DNA of 50,535 nucleotides from Takakia lepidozioides (taxonomy: Eukaryota > Streptophyta > Takakiopsida > Takakiales > Takakiaceae): contig CM060731.1 of NCBI GenBank assembly GCA_030704615.1, forward strand, positions 55,724,221 to 55,774,755, in the 5' to 3' direction. The notes under the pieces are model-generated. The model made no database searches and was not told where the DNA came from. It saw only the letters and a list, made by a program, of their open reading frames with translations. The position numbers were made by a program, and so were the translations under genes. Below are positions 9,855-21,100 of this stretch, piece after piece (position 1 is the stretch's first letter; each line of letters begins with the position of its first letter).

Positions 9855-11179
9855 TGTTAGAGGACTGTCGGGGAATTAGACACTTATACGGGATCTGTAG
9901 GGTACCCTTTATTTTTGCACAGACTGAGACCAACAGGAGCCTTAGGGTGACAGCAGCGCACTGTAGAGGGGGGTTACACAGTCGTCACAGCCCACACAGC
10001 TGTCACAGCCCACACAGCCATCACAGCCCACACAGCCGTCACAGCCCACACAGCCAACACAGCCCGTCACAGCAGACACAGCCAACACAGCCCGTCACAG
10101 TTGTCACAGCAGACACAGCCAACACAGCTCGTCACAGCAGACACAGCCCGTCACAGTCGTCACAGCAGACACAGCCGACACAGCCGACACAGCCACACAG
10201 CCAGTCACAGCCCGACACAGCCAAACACAGTTGCACAGCCAGTCACAGCCCATCACAGTTTCGCACAGCCAGTCACAGCCCGTCACAGTTTCACACAGCC
10301 AGTCACAGCTTGACACAGCGGTCACGATCATAGGGAAGAAGAGTAGGACAGGGAACGACTGTGGGGACAACACCTGCGAAGGAACATGTTAGTTCACAGA
10401 CGACGGTTAGCGAGGGAAACGGTTAGAACCGCGGAGAGGAGATAAAGGGAGAAACGGGGAATTGAGGGACATCATTCGGAGGAGGACTTCTTGGTGATAG
10501 AGGAGAGGGGATCGGGCAGAGATGAAGAACGGAAGGGAAGATAGAGAGATGATGAGTAGATGCTTGATATATGCAAGGCTGTAATGATATTGTAGAGTAG
10601 ATTAGAGACACAATGGCTTCGGCCTGATACCTGATAAATCATAATCGGATACTTTTACGATACAATCACACTGTGTAGAGAGATCTGAGTGAAGCTGTGG
10701 AATGAATGGATGAGTTGATGGAATCCAATAGATTGATAAAGCAAACTGATACTTAATTATCAATGGTAAGATAGTTAACATGAATACCATAAGGGAAACA
10801 AATAGGAAACAACCCCATGATACACTAGCTGTAGGTCATGACTGATTGTTCTGCGCGGGCTGAGTACTTAGAGATTTCCAACTCTTCAATCTTGGAGTTT
10901 CCGCCTCGAATAGCGAAGGGATGGGTGAGTAAAAGCCGCGCGACAAGCCACTTGGAGAGGACACTTCTGCGGGGAGAACTACTGGGGAGGGGAGCACTTC
11001 TTGATCATCAGCAGAAGCGATCAGGCGGAGAACATGAACTAGAGCAAGGATGGAGAGTACAGTGATGGAGGGGACGCGATCTGCTGATGTTTGATGAATG
11101 CAAGTTGTAGAGTTAGACTGTAGAGCAGATTAGGGACACCATGGCTTCGGCCTGATACATGACAAATCTTAATCTAACA
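9855..11179 (+). repeat. LTR (3') of the older LTR element, CACAG-rich
   Basis: It starts TGTTAGAGGA and ends ATCTAACA, giving TGTTAGA/TCTAACA inverted ends. A second TGTTAGAGG with matching downstream sequence (TACACACTTTTACGGGTTCT against TACGGGATCT) starts at 11186. Inside, a segment ending GGCTTCGGCCTGATAC occurs twice (about 10615 and 11145), so the LTR contains an internal duplication or a nested copy. Confidence 0.6.
9977..10320. repeat. CACAG minisatellite array
   Basis: Tandem units such as CACAGCCCACACAGC, CACAGCAGACACAGCC and CACAGCCAGTCACAGCC in the LTR. ORFs through it are His/Ser/Gln-rich on the plus strand and Cys/Trp-rich on the minus strand; these are composition artefacts. 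Confidence 0.9.
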
Positions 11180-11185
11180 CCTATT

Positions 11186-11747
11186 TGTTAGAGGGTTGCT
11201 TGGGACTTACACACTTTTACGGGTTCTGTGGGGTACCCTTAATTTTTGCGCAGACTTATGAATGGTAGACTGAGACCAACAGGAGCCTTAGGGGTGGCAG
11301 GCGCAGGCTTTAAGGGGGGTAGACAACTTGTCACAGTCTATCATAGCCAGACACAGTCTAACACAGCCCGACACAGCTTTGCACAGCCAGTCACAGCCCG
11401 ACACAGCTTTACACAGCCTGTCACAGTCTATCACAGCCAGACACAATCTGACACAGCCGACACAGCCCGACACAGCTTTGCACATCCAGTCACAGCCCGA
11501 CACAGCTTTATACAGCCAGTTACAGCTCGGCACAGTTTGACATAGCCTGTCACAGTGTACATGGGAAACAGTTATCATTGACAGGGAACGACTGTGTGAA
11601 CGTGTTACTTCAGGGGTGACGGTTAGTTAGTTAGGTGGTTAGAACAGCTTGTGGGTAGATTAGGCAAGGTGGCAACAGGAAGAGGATGACTTCTCGAGGA
11701 GGGCGACTTGTTCAGGAGAGGAGGAGACGTAACGGAGAGCGAAAACA
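11186..11747 (+). repeat. partial second LTR of the same family
   Basis: It begins TGTTAGAGGGTTGC six bases after the end of the previous LTR. It repeats the order leader (GGGTACCCTTAATTTTTGCG), GGAGCCTTAGG, CACAG minisatellite (11325-11555), then ACAGGGAACGACTGTG as at 10345. The similarity fades before an LTR end can be assigned. It may be the 5' LTR of a tandem neighbour or a truncated solo LTR. Confidence 0.5.
11325..11555. repeat. CACAG minisatellite array
   Basis: Tandem units of the form CACAGCCCGACACAGCTTTG and variants, homologous to the array in the preceding LTR. Confidence 0.9.
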
Positions 11748-12088
11748 GTGAAGAGGTTGGAAGATGAAAAGTATGAAGAAGTAGACCCAATAGCTGAGGT
11801 TGAGACTACAACCAGGACATCCCAACCCGTTGGACCTGGATCAAGTGGAGCACTTGGATCACAGGCCAACGAAGGTGTCGGCTCAGGGGGATTAGGCGGG
11901 CAGCCTGGATCTGGCTCTGGGGGGACAGGGAGTGTGGGAAGTAGTGCAACTGGAGCTGGGAATACTGTGAATATAGTGGGGCCAGTAGCAGGGAGTGCTC
12001 AGGGGCCAGCACTTGGTGGAAGTTCCACAATAACTACCACAGGTCCTCAAGGACCAGCACCAACAAGGGGGCCAGCACCTGTCAGTGG
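11748..12088 (+). pseudogene. Gly/Ser/Pro-rich ORF fragment cut by element copy B
   Basis: This frame encodes an acidic start (about 20 residues) followed by a Gly/Ser/Thr/Pro-rich stretch ending APTRGPAPVSG. At 12089 the family I element end GGAGGTTTACTATTT begins, so the last dozen codons of the open frame are transposon sequence. No domain was recognised. The position after a partial LTR makes a gag-like linker region plausible. The remainder should lie beyond the far end of copy B. Confidence 0.4.
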
Positions 12089-12136
12089 GGAGGTTTACTA
12101 TTTCATGAGCAGAAACCATGAGCCATGAGCCGCATG

Positions 12137-14132
12137 ACGTGTTCCACCAAGCCTTGATGATAGCAAACTTAATCTCCGCGTCATCAAATGTGGGTGCATT
12201 CTTCCACGCCGTACAAAGGACACGGTGTTCAGCCTGGAATGAGCTAGCAACAAATTTGGTAGTGTAGTAGGATAGACTCTGCATCCAATGGAATCCACAG
12301 GATCTCTCTTTCCCCTCCATTGGAACATTGGGGTCCTCACCGTACACACGCCGCACCGCTGCCCAGTTGGCCTGAGCGTTGTCTGCCATGAATCCCCTGA
12401 AATTGGGCTCTGGCAATCCTGCCCTTGCCATTTGCTTGTTTATGCCCTCCCACAGATGCATCTCGGACTGTGTGTCCTCCCCTTTCATCTCGCAGATTGC
12501 AATCGTCATGAGCCTCTTGGAGTGATAGTCATAAACATGCGCACCCATAGTCACCCACTGATGGTTTGTAATTCGCTTGATGTGATCAAACATCACCCAA
12601 GCATTCGACAGGTTTCCATTGTCATGCGAGTGACCAAGTCGACTCCACTCCCAGGCCCACACGTTGACATTTAAAAAATGTAACAACGATCGGATTCGCT
12701 GCCTTGCCCTGGAAACCTGCTACCTTGGATGTAGTCATATCCAGTCATTCGTTTCACCTCCAGGATTGAGTGCATGTCCGACCCCCGGCCGAACTCCTGC
12801 TTGCAAGATACGATGTGATTCCGCACATTCGGACTACAAACATGCGAGACGGACTCCAACAGGTCAAGCATCTCCTTTTCGTTCAAGGGCACTCGGTCTG
12901 AACCATCTTCAGACATGATTTTTCCAAGAGCAATCTTGTGGGCTGCCTTCAGCTGAATCTGCTTTGGTCTTGCTCCGGGGCTCAATTTCACCTCCTCTTT
13001 TATGATGTCGTGTGCTTCCTGCACAGCCTCACGCATGTTGCCTCTCGCCAAGGGGTGGCAGTGGACCCCAACGTGTATGCAAGCTCTAGTCAAGTCCGGG
13101 AGCAAATGGATTACGTAATATTGCTTGGCTCTGCACATGGACATGCACGTCGGTGGTTCTTTGCAATTGCGCACTTGAAAGTACCCGCAGGAGCTTGGCT
13201 GGAGACAATGAATGGATGATGCGTTGTGCCAGTCCAATCCGTCTCGTTTCTCCGCCCTCCTTTGGAAAGAAAGTGGAAGCAGGCGGGATTCAGGCACCTC
13301 AGCTTCCCCGCACAGAGGACGTATCGTACACGAACACCATCTGCAATTTTCGTGCTACTGGTCTTCGTCACACACCAGGGGTGTCCGTCATGCTTTCGAT
13401 CCATGTCTGTTAACATCCCTGAGGCTTTGTTTGAGGAAGTGACAGGTGGAAACTTGAAGATGACATTGCCATCGACTTTGGGAGGCAGATACGTTACCTT
13501 CCTGACCGGAAATTTGGCATAGTCAAGAGCAGCCAGCTCGGAGCGAGAACCATCGAGGTGATGTTGCCGTAGGAGCTGCACAATGGACCGGGTTGGAGTT
13601 ATGCTCGAGAGTACTTGCGTAGCACCTGCAGAGACGTCCATGTCGGATTTGAACGACCGTGTGGAGGACATGGGGACCTCAATGCACTCATCTTCATCAT
13701 CGGAAATGTCGAATACGTCCACACGAGAAGCTATGGAGGGTCTTGACGGTCCAGGTCGGGAATGATTATCGTTGCATACCTCTCTGTTGGCAGTGGCCGC
13801 CTCTCGGTTTCCGGACTCCTTTGTGGATGGTGTGGGTAGCGACTGATTCGGAAAGGGAATGGGTATTCCCACAGCTCGGTATAGGATGGTGTCTGATGGG
13901 GGTACGTGCCATTCAATTCCGCAACCTCCGTCGTTACCTAGCACGACAATGGTCTTGTCAACCTGTCCAGGAACATCCTTCCTTTCTTCTTCCAAGTAAA
14001 CTGTGCCCGTTTGAGCTTGAATTTAGAACAAAGGTAAGTTTCAGTCACTCTGCAAAGTCCTCCCTCGTTTGGGATCCAGGCTCTCCCAGGTTGCGGAGGA
14101 CAGCAAACTATAGCGTAGGAATTCGGAGCCAT
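12137..14132 (-). pseudogene. Mutator-like transposase, copy B, 3'-deleted
   Basis: The ATG at 14132 begins MAPNSYAIVCCPP, and the frame reads through GGLCRVTETYLC, where copy C has a stop. It then breaks at about 14010, where one G is missing relative to copy C, and continues in the frame 13995-12671. That frame carries the Cys/His-rich N-terminal zinc-binding region (KLRCLNPACFHF; CIHVGVHCHPLARG). A TAA at 12671-12673 interrupts CYIF/MST exactly as in copy C. The DDE core follows (ICEMKGEDTQSEM; FMADNAQANWAAVRRVYG; CGFHWMQSL). Coding similarity stops at about 12137, where element-terminal DNA is joined directly to the middle of the gene. The intron, second exon and SWIM finger are lost. Confidence 0.8.
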
Positions 14133-14567
14133 CGAACACCGCACGAAGTTGGCAAGTGCGAGGTTCAGTATAGTGACAGACGAAGGCTCACAGGCACCAT
14201 GCGAAGTCCATCGACGATTGGAAGTCGCACATTGAAGTGGAAAGTATAGTTTCAAGCTACATGCATGAAGGTGGGAGGTGTGATTCCATAGCCAGTAAAT
14301 AAGACAATGATGGCCGAATCGGCGACGAAATAACATCTCCTGACAGTTTCTCCTGAGGGTGGATCCAGCAGTATTCTCGGTACGGACAGGAGCGTTCGCA
14401 CTGACAAGTGCCAGGACTGTTAGTTAAAACGGTCAGGCAACCTAGTTGTGCTCATCAAGACTGGCCGCAATTCTGTTGTTTCGGAACAATGCAACCCATT
14501 CAGGTTCAGCATGCGGAAATGACGTTTCAGATTTCCGTCCGGAGTGATTCTTTCGATTGCTGCTGGA

Positions 14568-16200
14568 CGGAAATACGGAGCCGCATTTCTGTATTGCGTC
14601 TTGGTCATACACCAGAGCGACGGAAATGCGGCACCAAGTTTCCGTCTGGGCAAAACCTTTACACTCTCCAGAACGGAAATGCGGTACCGCATTTCCGTTC
14701 TGATTGAGAATCATGAACAAAGGGAAAAGAAATGCGGCACCGCATTTCCGTCCGAGTCGCACTTTCCGACATTCCATAACCGAAATGCGGCGCCGCATTT
14801 CCGTCCGAGTCGCACTTTCCGACATTCCTGAACGGAAATGCGGCACCGCATTTCCGCCCGAGTGAGACCTTCATACTCTCCAGAACGGAAATGCGGTAAC
14901 GCATTTCCATCCAGCAAGCAGGGTATGTGAAGGTGGAACGGAAATGCGGTACCGCATTTCCGTTCTGATTGAGAATCATGAACAAAGGGAAAAGAAATGC
15001 GGCACCGCATTTCCGTCCGAGTCGCACTTTCCGACATTCCTGAACGGAAATGCGGCACCGCATTTCCTCCCGAGTGAGACCTTCATACTCTCCAGAACGG
15101 AAATGCGGTAACGCATTTCCATCCAGCAAGCACAGTATGTGAAGGTGGAACGGAAATGCGGTACCGCATTTCCGTTCTGATTGAGAATTATGAACAACGG
15201 GAACAGAAATGCGGCACCGCATTTCCGTCCGAGTGGCACTTTCCGACATTCCAGAACGGAAATGCGGCGCCGCATTTCCGTTTTGTATCTGATGCATGGA
15301 GCCGAGTGCAATTCCGATCGCTTGAGACAGCGCAATTCCGACCGCTTCAGACATTCAGACTCTCCAGAACGGAAATGAGGTACCGCATTTCCGTTCTGAC
15401 TGTAAATCGTGAACCATCGGAACTGAAATGCGGCAGCGCATTTCCATCCGAGTCGCACCTCCCTCACAAGCTAGAACGGAAATGCGGCACCGCATTTCCG
15501 TTCTTATGAAAAATCGTGAAACATCGGAACTGAAATGTGGTACAGCATTTCCGTCGGAGTCGCACCTTCCGACATTTCAAAACGGAAATACTGCGCCGCA
15601 TTTCCGTTTTGTATGTGAGGCATAGAGCTTTGGATCAAAAATGCGGCACCGCATTTCCGCCAGGGTCAGACCTTAATACTCTACAGAACGGTAATGCGGT
15701 ACCGCATTTCCGTTGTGACTGAAAATCGTCAACAACAGGAACAGAAATGCGATGCCGCATTTCCATTTATGTGAGACCTTCAAACTTTCCAGACCGGAAA
15801 TGCGGCACCGCATTTCCGTTCAGCTGAGACCTCTATACTTTCCCGAACGGAAATGTGGCACGGCATTTCCGTTCATGAACGAAGGTATGTGAAGGGGGAA
15901 CGGAAATGCGGTACCGCATTTCCGTTCAGATTGAAAATCATGAACCACGGGAACTGAAATGCTGTGCCGCATTTCCGTCCAGATCGCACGTTTCGACATT
16001 CCAGAACGGAAATGCGGCACCGTATTTCCGTTCAACAACTAAGGTATGTGAAGGTGGAACGGAAATGCAGTGCCGCATTTTCTTCCAACAAGCACGGATG
16101 TGTAGCTTCGTGATGGTACTTAATGGAAATGCGGTGCCGCATTCGCATTTTCACTCTAACTCCAAATTTGAACACGTGGAGCAACGGAATTGCGGCACAT
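14568..16200. repeat. palindrome array, family I (copy B), about 53-bp spacing
   Basis: About 29 inverted repeats with arms GGAAATGCGG / CCGCATTTCC around a two-base centre, mostly TA, CA, CG or TG, spaced 51-55 bp. Many extend outward: with the TA centre and flanks CAGAAC/GTTCTG the palindrome is 34 bp and perfect (for example at about 14672). The linkers recur in order (ATTGAGAATCATGAACAA; CCGAGTCGCACTTTCCGACA), so a higher-order repeat exists. All frames stay open for long stretches (up to 231 codons) because the repeat lacks stops. The array separates the divergent transposase and ParB-like/methyltransferase genes. Confidence 0.92.
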
Positions 16201-16469
16201 GTCTGCACTCTATCTGACTGAAGTGGCATGAGGCGGCGCGGCCTGACTGTTGGATAATGATGTTTGTTTTTTGGACGGCAGGCGTATCCTGAACGATTCA
16301 AATTTCGTGATGACGCAAAGTCCACGAGGAGACACTTTCCTCCAACCCTTTCGAACCCAAGTGCTGCATCACCGCCGTTTCATCTGCTTTTGTCGTGTCT
16401 CCTCAGTCACCCCTCTCGCGCCCTTTCCATCTGCACTCTTTGCCCCTTTTCCCTGTCTCTGTTCTTCTT

Positions 16470-17293
16470 ATGCTCGAACCTGAGAGGGAGGGAGTGCGTG
16501 CACCAGAGAAGAGACATCGTCGCAAGCTCCGAAAATTGTACTTCGGACGTAGGCCAATGCCGAAGGGGAGGAAGCAGATGCGTCTACAGGAGGAGATTGC
16601 CATCTTGCAGCATCAGGCCACGCAGGCAACCTAGCCACCAGTGAGAGCTCCGTGCTATCGGGATTCGCCAGCTGATTGAGCAACGAAACCCGCCTCATTT
16701 TTCTTCTGCAATTCTTAGACTGTATGCTAGGAGACTTGACTGTAGAAGATGTTTGCATGCCTAACCGGAAAGGCGGACGTGCTGGAGGGATCGCAGGAAT
16801 CCGAAGAGCCGCAGGCAGAGTCCGTGGAGCTAGCTGCAGCACGCACACCCAGCCGATCCACGAGCATGGGTCTTCCTGCCGGTCCTAGCCCTGTGCGTTT
16901 CAAGGACGCGGCTTTCAAGGCCAAGTCTTTGCAGTTCAAAGCCCCAGAGAGCGACTCGCCTTCAAAGGTCATGGAGAATCGCCAGCAGGGGTCTAGCCCT
17001 TCTCTAGCAAAGATGAAGAAGCAGCCCGTCCTTCAACTTGTTTCTGAACCGGACCAGGCCGTTCCCCCCCCACCCAGGCGAATGAGCAGATTCAATTGCA
17101 GCAGACACCTTCACCTGCAAGAATGAGGAAGCACAAGGCAATCAGGGGGAGGGCGGAGCAGTCTCCCGCAAAACCGATTCCACGAGCTGAAGCCCAGTTC
17201 CTGCTTGATTTCCAACCTGCTGCAGCGAAGCCAATGGGATCGACCGTCGATCTGGTACCGGAGGAGGGTGCTGCCTCTCAACGTTCTCAGCAA
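16470..17293 (+). pseudogene. ParB-like/methyltransferase gene, copy B, 5' exons only
   Basis: It matches gene 2 (45867-46712). Exon 1 starts at ATG 16470 (MLEPEREGVRAPEKR), has a basic RRKLRKLYFGRRPMPKGRKQ segment, and is broken by TAG at 16632-16634 where gene 2 has CAG. The splice donor CCA|GTGAGAG at about 16641 and an acceptor at about 16748 (GACTGTAG) lead to MFACLTGKADVLEGSQ. Exon 2 changes frame at the C-run around 17065-17073, as gene 2 does. Copy C's terminus at 17294 ends it before the ParB-like domain. The encoded part is disordered, Pro/Ser/Lys-rich, and probably a nuclear N-terminal extension. Confidence 0.75.
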
Positions 17294-17365
17294 GGAGGTT
17301 TACTATTTCATGAGCAGAAACCATGAGCCATGAGCCATGAGCCGCATGAGCGGTGAGCCGAAGTC
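17294..17365. promoter_or_regulatory. family I element terminus with CATGAGCC repeats
   Basis: The terminus GGAGGTTTACTATTTCATGA is followed by CATGAGC units (ACCATGAGCCATGAGCC...GCATGAGCGGTGAGCC). The same terminus occurs at 12089 and, in reverse, at 5489. Family II's right end, read inward, begins GGGGGGTGCTATTCCGTGAG and has GTGAGCC repeats, so the two families share terminal design. These are candidate transposase-binding repeats. Confidence 0.65.
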
Positions 17366-17449
17366 TAAGATACGCGGATTTCATGAGCGGACTCCTCCAA
17401 ATTTGGAAATGCGGCAGATTAAACAAGTATTAAAATAATAGTTGTTTAT

Positions 17450-17788
17450 TTGACCTTGCCGTTTTTGGACGTTCCAGATCATGTAATGCGGCGAAGATAT
17501 GTCGTCAGTAACAAGTCCGCTCATGGTTTTTTAGATCCGCTCATGGAAATAAGTGACCGTGCAACGGGAAATCCAGTATACCACTGCAAAAGGACGTCGC
17601 ATACTGGCCTGTATAGAGGATTCCGCGGTTTTACATGCCTTAACATTGGAATGAAGCTGACCCTTTTGCCGCGATTGAACCAATGGAGTCTGCACCAATA
17701 CAGTCTGCAGTACTTCACAATTCTGTCTTCTTCGGGTATTCGGCGGGAAAGGTTTGCAACTGAACTGGGAAATAAGGTGCCGCATTAG
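17450..17788 (+). CDS. conserved small ORF in element terminal region (112 aa), unknown
   Basis: It starts MTLPFLDVPDHV as in copy A (4872-5324, minus strand) but stops earlier. It lies opposite and downstream of the transposase. No domain was recognised. Its open frame in both copies is the only support; the copies are too similar for this to be strong. Confidence 0.25.
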   Translation: MTLPFLDVPDHVMRRRYVVSNKSAHGFLDPLMEISDRATGNPVYHCKRTSHTGLYRGFRGFTCLNIGMKLTLLPRLNQWSLHQYSLQYFTILSSSGIRRERFATELGNKVPH

Positions 17789-18136
17789 GGTTCGCACGTG
17801 CGAAATTTCGGAGCGGTTTGGTGTTGGCGAAGGCCGCCTCTACCAGTACCTACGACGATACTTGGAAATGCGGCGCCGCATTTCCTTGTCGGAGGTCGAA
17901 TGAGGAAAGCAAGTTTTCGGAAAGCAGAAAAACATGAACCCTCCAACATACAAAAATACATGCACGTGGAAACAAGTGAACGATATAGTAATATCTTAGT
18001 TCGAGCAAAACAAGTTACTGGTAGGCAAGACATATGTCGGACCTTTCTGTGGCCAGAGTCTGAGGTACTGGCAGCAGTACAGTTGTACTATCCGAAAAGG
18101 ATGGGCGTACCATTGTATGTGGACCGCAACCCAAGC

Positions 18137-21100
18137 TCACTGGTCCCCTGGATCCATATTCAGAAGAGTGTGAACCTCCTGGGGGCTCAACCCTGGTGCA
18201 TGTATGAAGTGATGAGTTGTGGAATTACAACGGAGTCTCTTTAGGTACACGTAGTACAAATGCTTGCAAGGGCAGTATGATGCCCCCTTGTTCGCCATGA
18301 TCTGGAAGTCGGTGCAATTGCAGGTGGGTAATTCTGAAATGGTGATGGTGTACACCTCATTGCGAACAGCTGAGCCCGCCGTGGCCATCTGATACACACG
18401 CCCGAATCCTGGTGGGGGCACTTCTGTCGAGCTCTGGATTGTACAGTTCATCCGAAGTGCATTCCCCATCCTGGTCTCGTTCACTTTTGAGGGAGGTCGC
18501 CGCCTCTTCGGTTTCCCCCAACGGTGTGTAGGATGCTTAGAGCTGTCGTGTCCCATTGTTCTTGCTCTCACAGGGGTCGGTGGTGGAGGCTGTGGAAGCG
18601 GAAATGGTTGTCTGGGGACGTCAGTGCGCTGCACCATCCGAAATCCTGCGGTGGTAAGGGCGTCGGCCTCAACCTGACTCAGATCGCAGCTTGGTTCCAC
18701 CGGCCACACCGGGGGAGCCTCTGGCATTGTTTGTATGCCGTACTTGGGCTTTCCATACACGCAAGTCATAATGTCGTGCCTGCAGAACCAGAACTGGGTG
18801 GTTGTCGCCTCCGCAAACTTCGCATGGACAAATCTTCCTGTAAAAGTAGGAGCAGGGACAACCCCATCTGGATTCCTCCTTATCATCTCTAAACAACGTT
18901 GCCGTGTATCCACACGAATTGCGGAACACCTTCCTCGAAACGACGGCTTTGTGCGAGCAATTCTCCACTGTGAGGCAGACACAGTCGTCTCCACAATGGC
19001 TTGGCCATACTGCATAACAGCGGGCAGAATCTGGGGCAAGGGAGCGGTGGGAATTTTTTGCACGAAATCCCCGGTTGAAGGCAACGGCGATCTGGAATTT
19101 CTTGGGCTTCCACTGCTGGAAGACACATTGTGCGGCAACATGACGGGACCTCGAGGTGCTATCCAAATGTTCCTGTCGGATCTCCAGGAATCCTCTTCGC
19201 ACCCGGGTTCCTCTTCAATCCTCCGCCTGACAGGGCGAGTCCGGACGTCCCCCTCTAGGTGTTCACCTCTGCGGTGCAGAGGCGTCCCTTTGATCTTCTC
19301 TCGCAATGTTGTCGCCCATTTCACTGGATTCTTGGACCTCGAAGCTGTTCGTACCAACAATTCGTCCCTGTCCGGCCCAAAGCCCCATTGTTTGCCGCTT
19401 AGGAACTTGTAGTACGTGGCTTGCTGCATGATTGCTCTGTCGATGTCCTCCGTTGTGGCCGTCACTACGTCCACCAGATGTGCGGCAGAAGACGCTCGCC
19501 AGGAGGAGTGGACCGATTCTGCCATATTCGTGTTCGGCATGTCCGTGTCAGAATCCAAGCACCGCTCCTAGAAGGACACAAACAATGGTGAGGGACCAAT
19601 CGAAATGTCCGTAACAGAAAGACAAATGAACGAAATTGACAGCAGCCTACCTCCCGCATGTACTGTGCGAACTGTCGATACCAAAAATGCCACCACCCCA
19701 ACCAGTTGTGCAATGCTCCCAGATTGGTTGTCTCTACTGCACCTGACGTGTTCCACCAAGCCTCGATGATAGCAAACTTAACCTCCGCGTCATCAAATGT
19801 GGGTGCATTCTTCCACGCCGTACAAAGGACACGGTGTTCAGCCTGGAATGAGCTAGCAACAAATTTGGTAGTGTAGTAGGATAGACTCTGCATCCAATGG
19901 AATCCACAGGATCTCTCTTTCCCCTCCATTGGAACATTGGGGTCCTCACCGTACACACGCCGCACCGCTGCCCAGTTGGCCTGAGCGTTGTCTGCCATGA
20001 ATCCCCTGAAATTGGGCTCTGGCAATCCTGCCCTTGCCATTTGCTTGTTTATGCCCTCCCACAGATGCATCTCGGACTGTGTGTCCTCCCCTTTCATCTC
20101 GCAGATTGCAATCGTCATGAGCCTCTTGGAGTGATAGTCATAAACATGCGCACCCATAGTCACCCACTGATGGTTTGTAATTCGCTTGATGTGATCAAAC
20201 ATCACCCAAGCATTCGACAGGTTTCCAGTTGTCATGCGAGTGACCAAGTCGACTCCACTCCCAGGCCCACACGTTGACATTTAAAAAATGTAACAACGAT
20301 CGGATTCGCTGCCTTGCCCTGGAAACCTGCTACCTTGGATGTAGTCATATCCAGTCATTCGTTTCACCTCCAGGATTGAGTGCATGTCCGACCCCCGGCC
20401 GAACTCCTGCTTGCAAGATACGATGTGATTCCGCACATTCGGACTACAAACATGCGAGACGGACTCCAACAGGTCAAGCATCTCCTTTTCGTTCAAGGGC
20501 ACTCGGTCTGAACCATCTTCAGACATGATTTTTCCAAGAGCAATCTTGTGGGCTGCCTTCAGCTGAATCTGCTTTGGTCTTGCTCCGGGGCTCAATTTCA
20601 CCTCCTCTTTTATGATGTCGTGTGCTTCCTGCACAGCCTCACGCATGTTGCCTCTCGCCAAGGGGTGGCAGTGGACCCCAACGTGTATGCAAGCTCTAGT
20701 CAAGTCCGGGAGCAAATGGATAACGTAATATTGCTTGGCTCTGCACATGGACATGCACGTCGGTGGTTCTTTGCAATGTGCACACTTGAAAGAACCCGCA
20801 GGAGCTTGGCTGGAGACAATGAATGGATGATGCGTTGTGCCAGTCCAATCCGTCTCGTTTCTCCGCCCTCCTTTGGAGAGAAAGTGGAAGCAGGTGGGAT
20901 TGAGGCACCTCAGCTTCCCCGCACAGAGGACATATCGTACACGAACACCATCAGCAAATTTCGTGCTACTGGTCTTCGTCACACACCAGGGGTGTCCGTC
21001 ATGCTTTCGATCCATGTCTGTTAACATCCCGGAGGCTTTGTTTGACGAAGAAACAGGTGGAAACTCGAAGATGACATTGCCATCGACTTCGGGAGGCAGA

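Larger units (their letters stand above)
12089..17293. mobile_element. Mutator-like element family I, copy B (interrupted by copy C)
   Basis: It starts with the family I terminus GGAGGTTTACTATTTCATGA. Then come a transposase remnant on the minus strand, a palindrome array (about 14568-16200), and the promoter and first exons of a ParB-like/methyltransferase gene on the plus strand (16470-17293). At 17294 a second GGAGGTTTACTATTT terminus begins in the middle of that gene, which marks the insertion of copy C. The rest of copy B should continue beyond copy C's far end, outside the window. About 2.3 kb of the transposase 3' half and terminal region is missing by deletion at about 12136. Confidence 0.8.

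Noticed and set aside
9836-10333. 165-codon His/Ser/Gln-rich ORF
   Set aside because: It is the translation of the CACAG minisatellite.
14659-15354. 231-codon and other long ORFs through the family I palindrome array
   Set aside because: All frames on both strands stay open because the repeat lacks stop codons. The peptides are repetitive (RKCGAAF, GNAAPHF, EMRRRIS) and frame-dependent products of one palindrome, not a gene.
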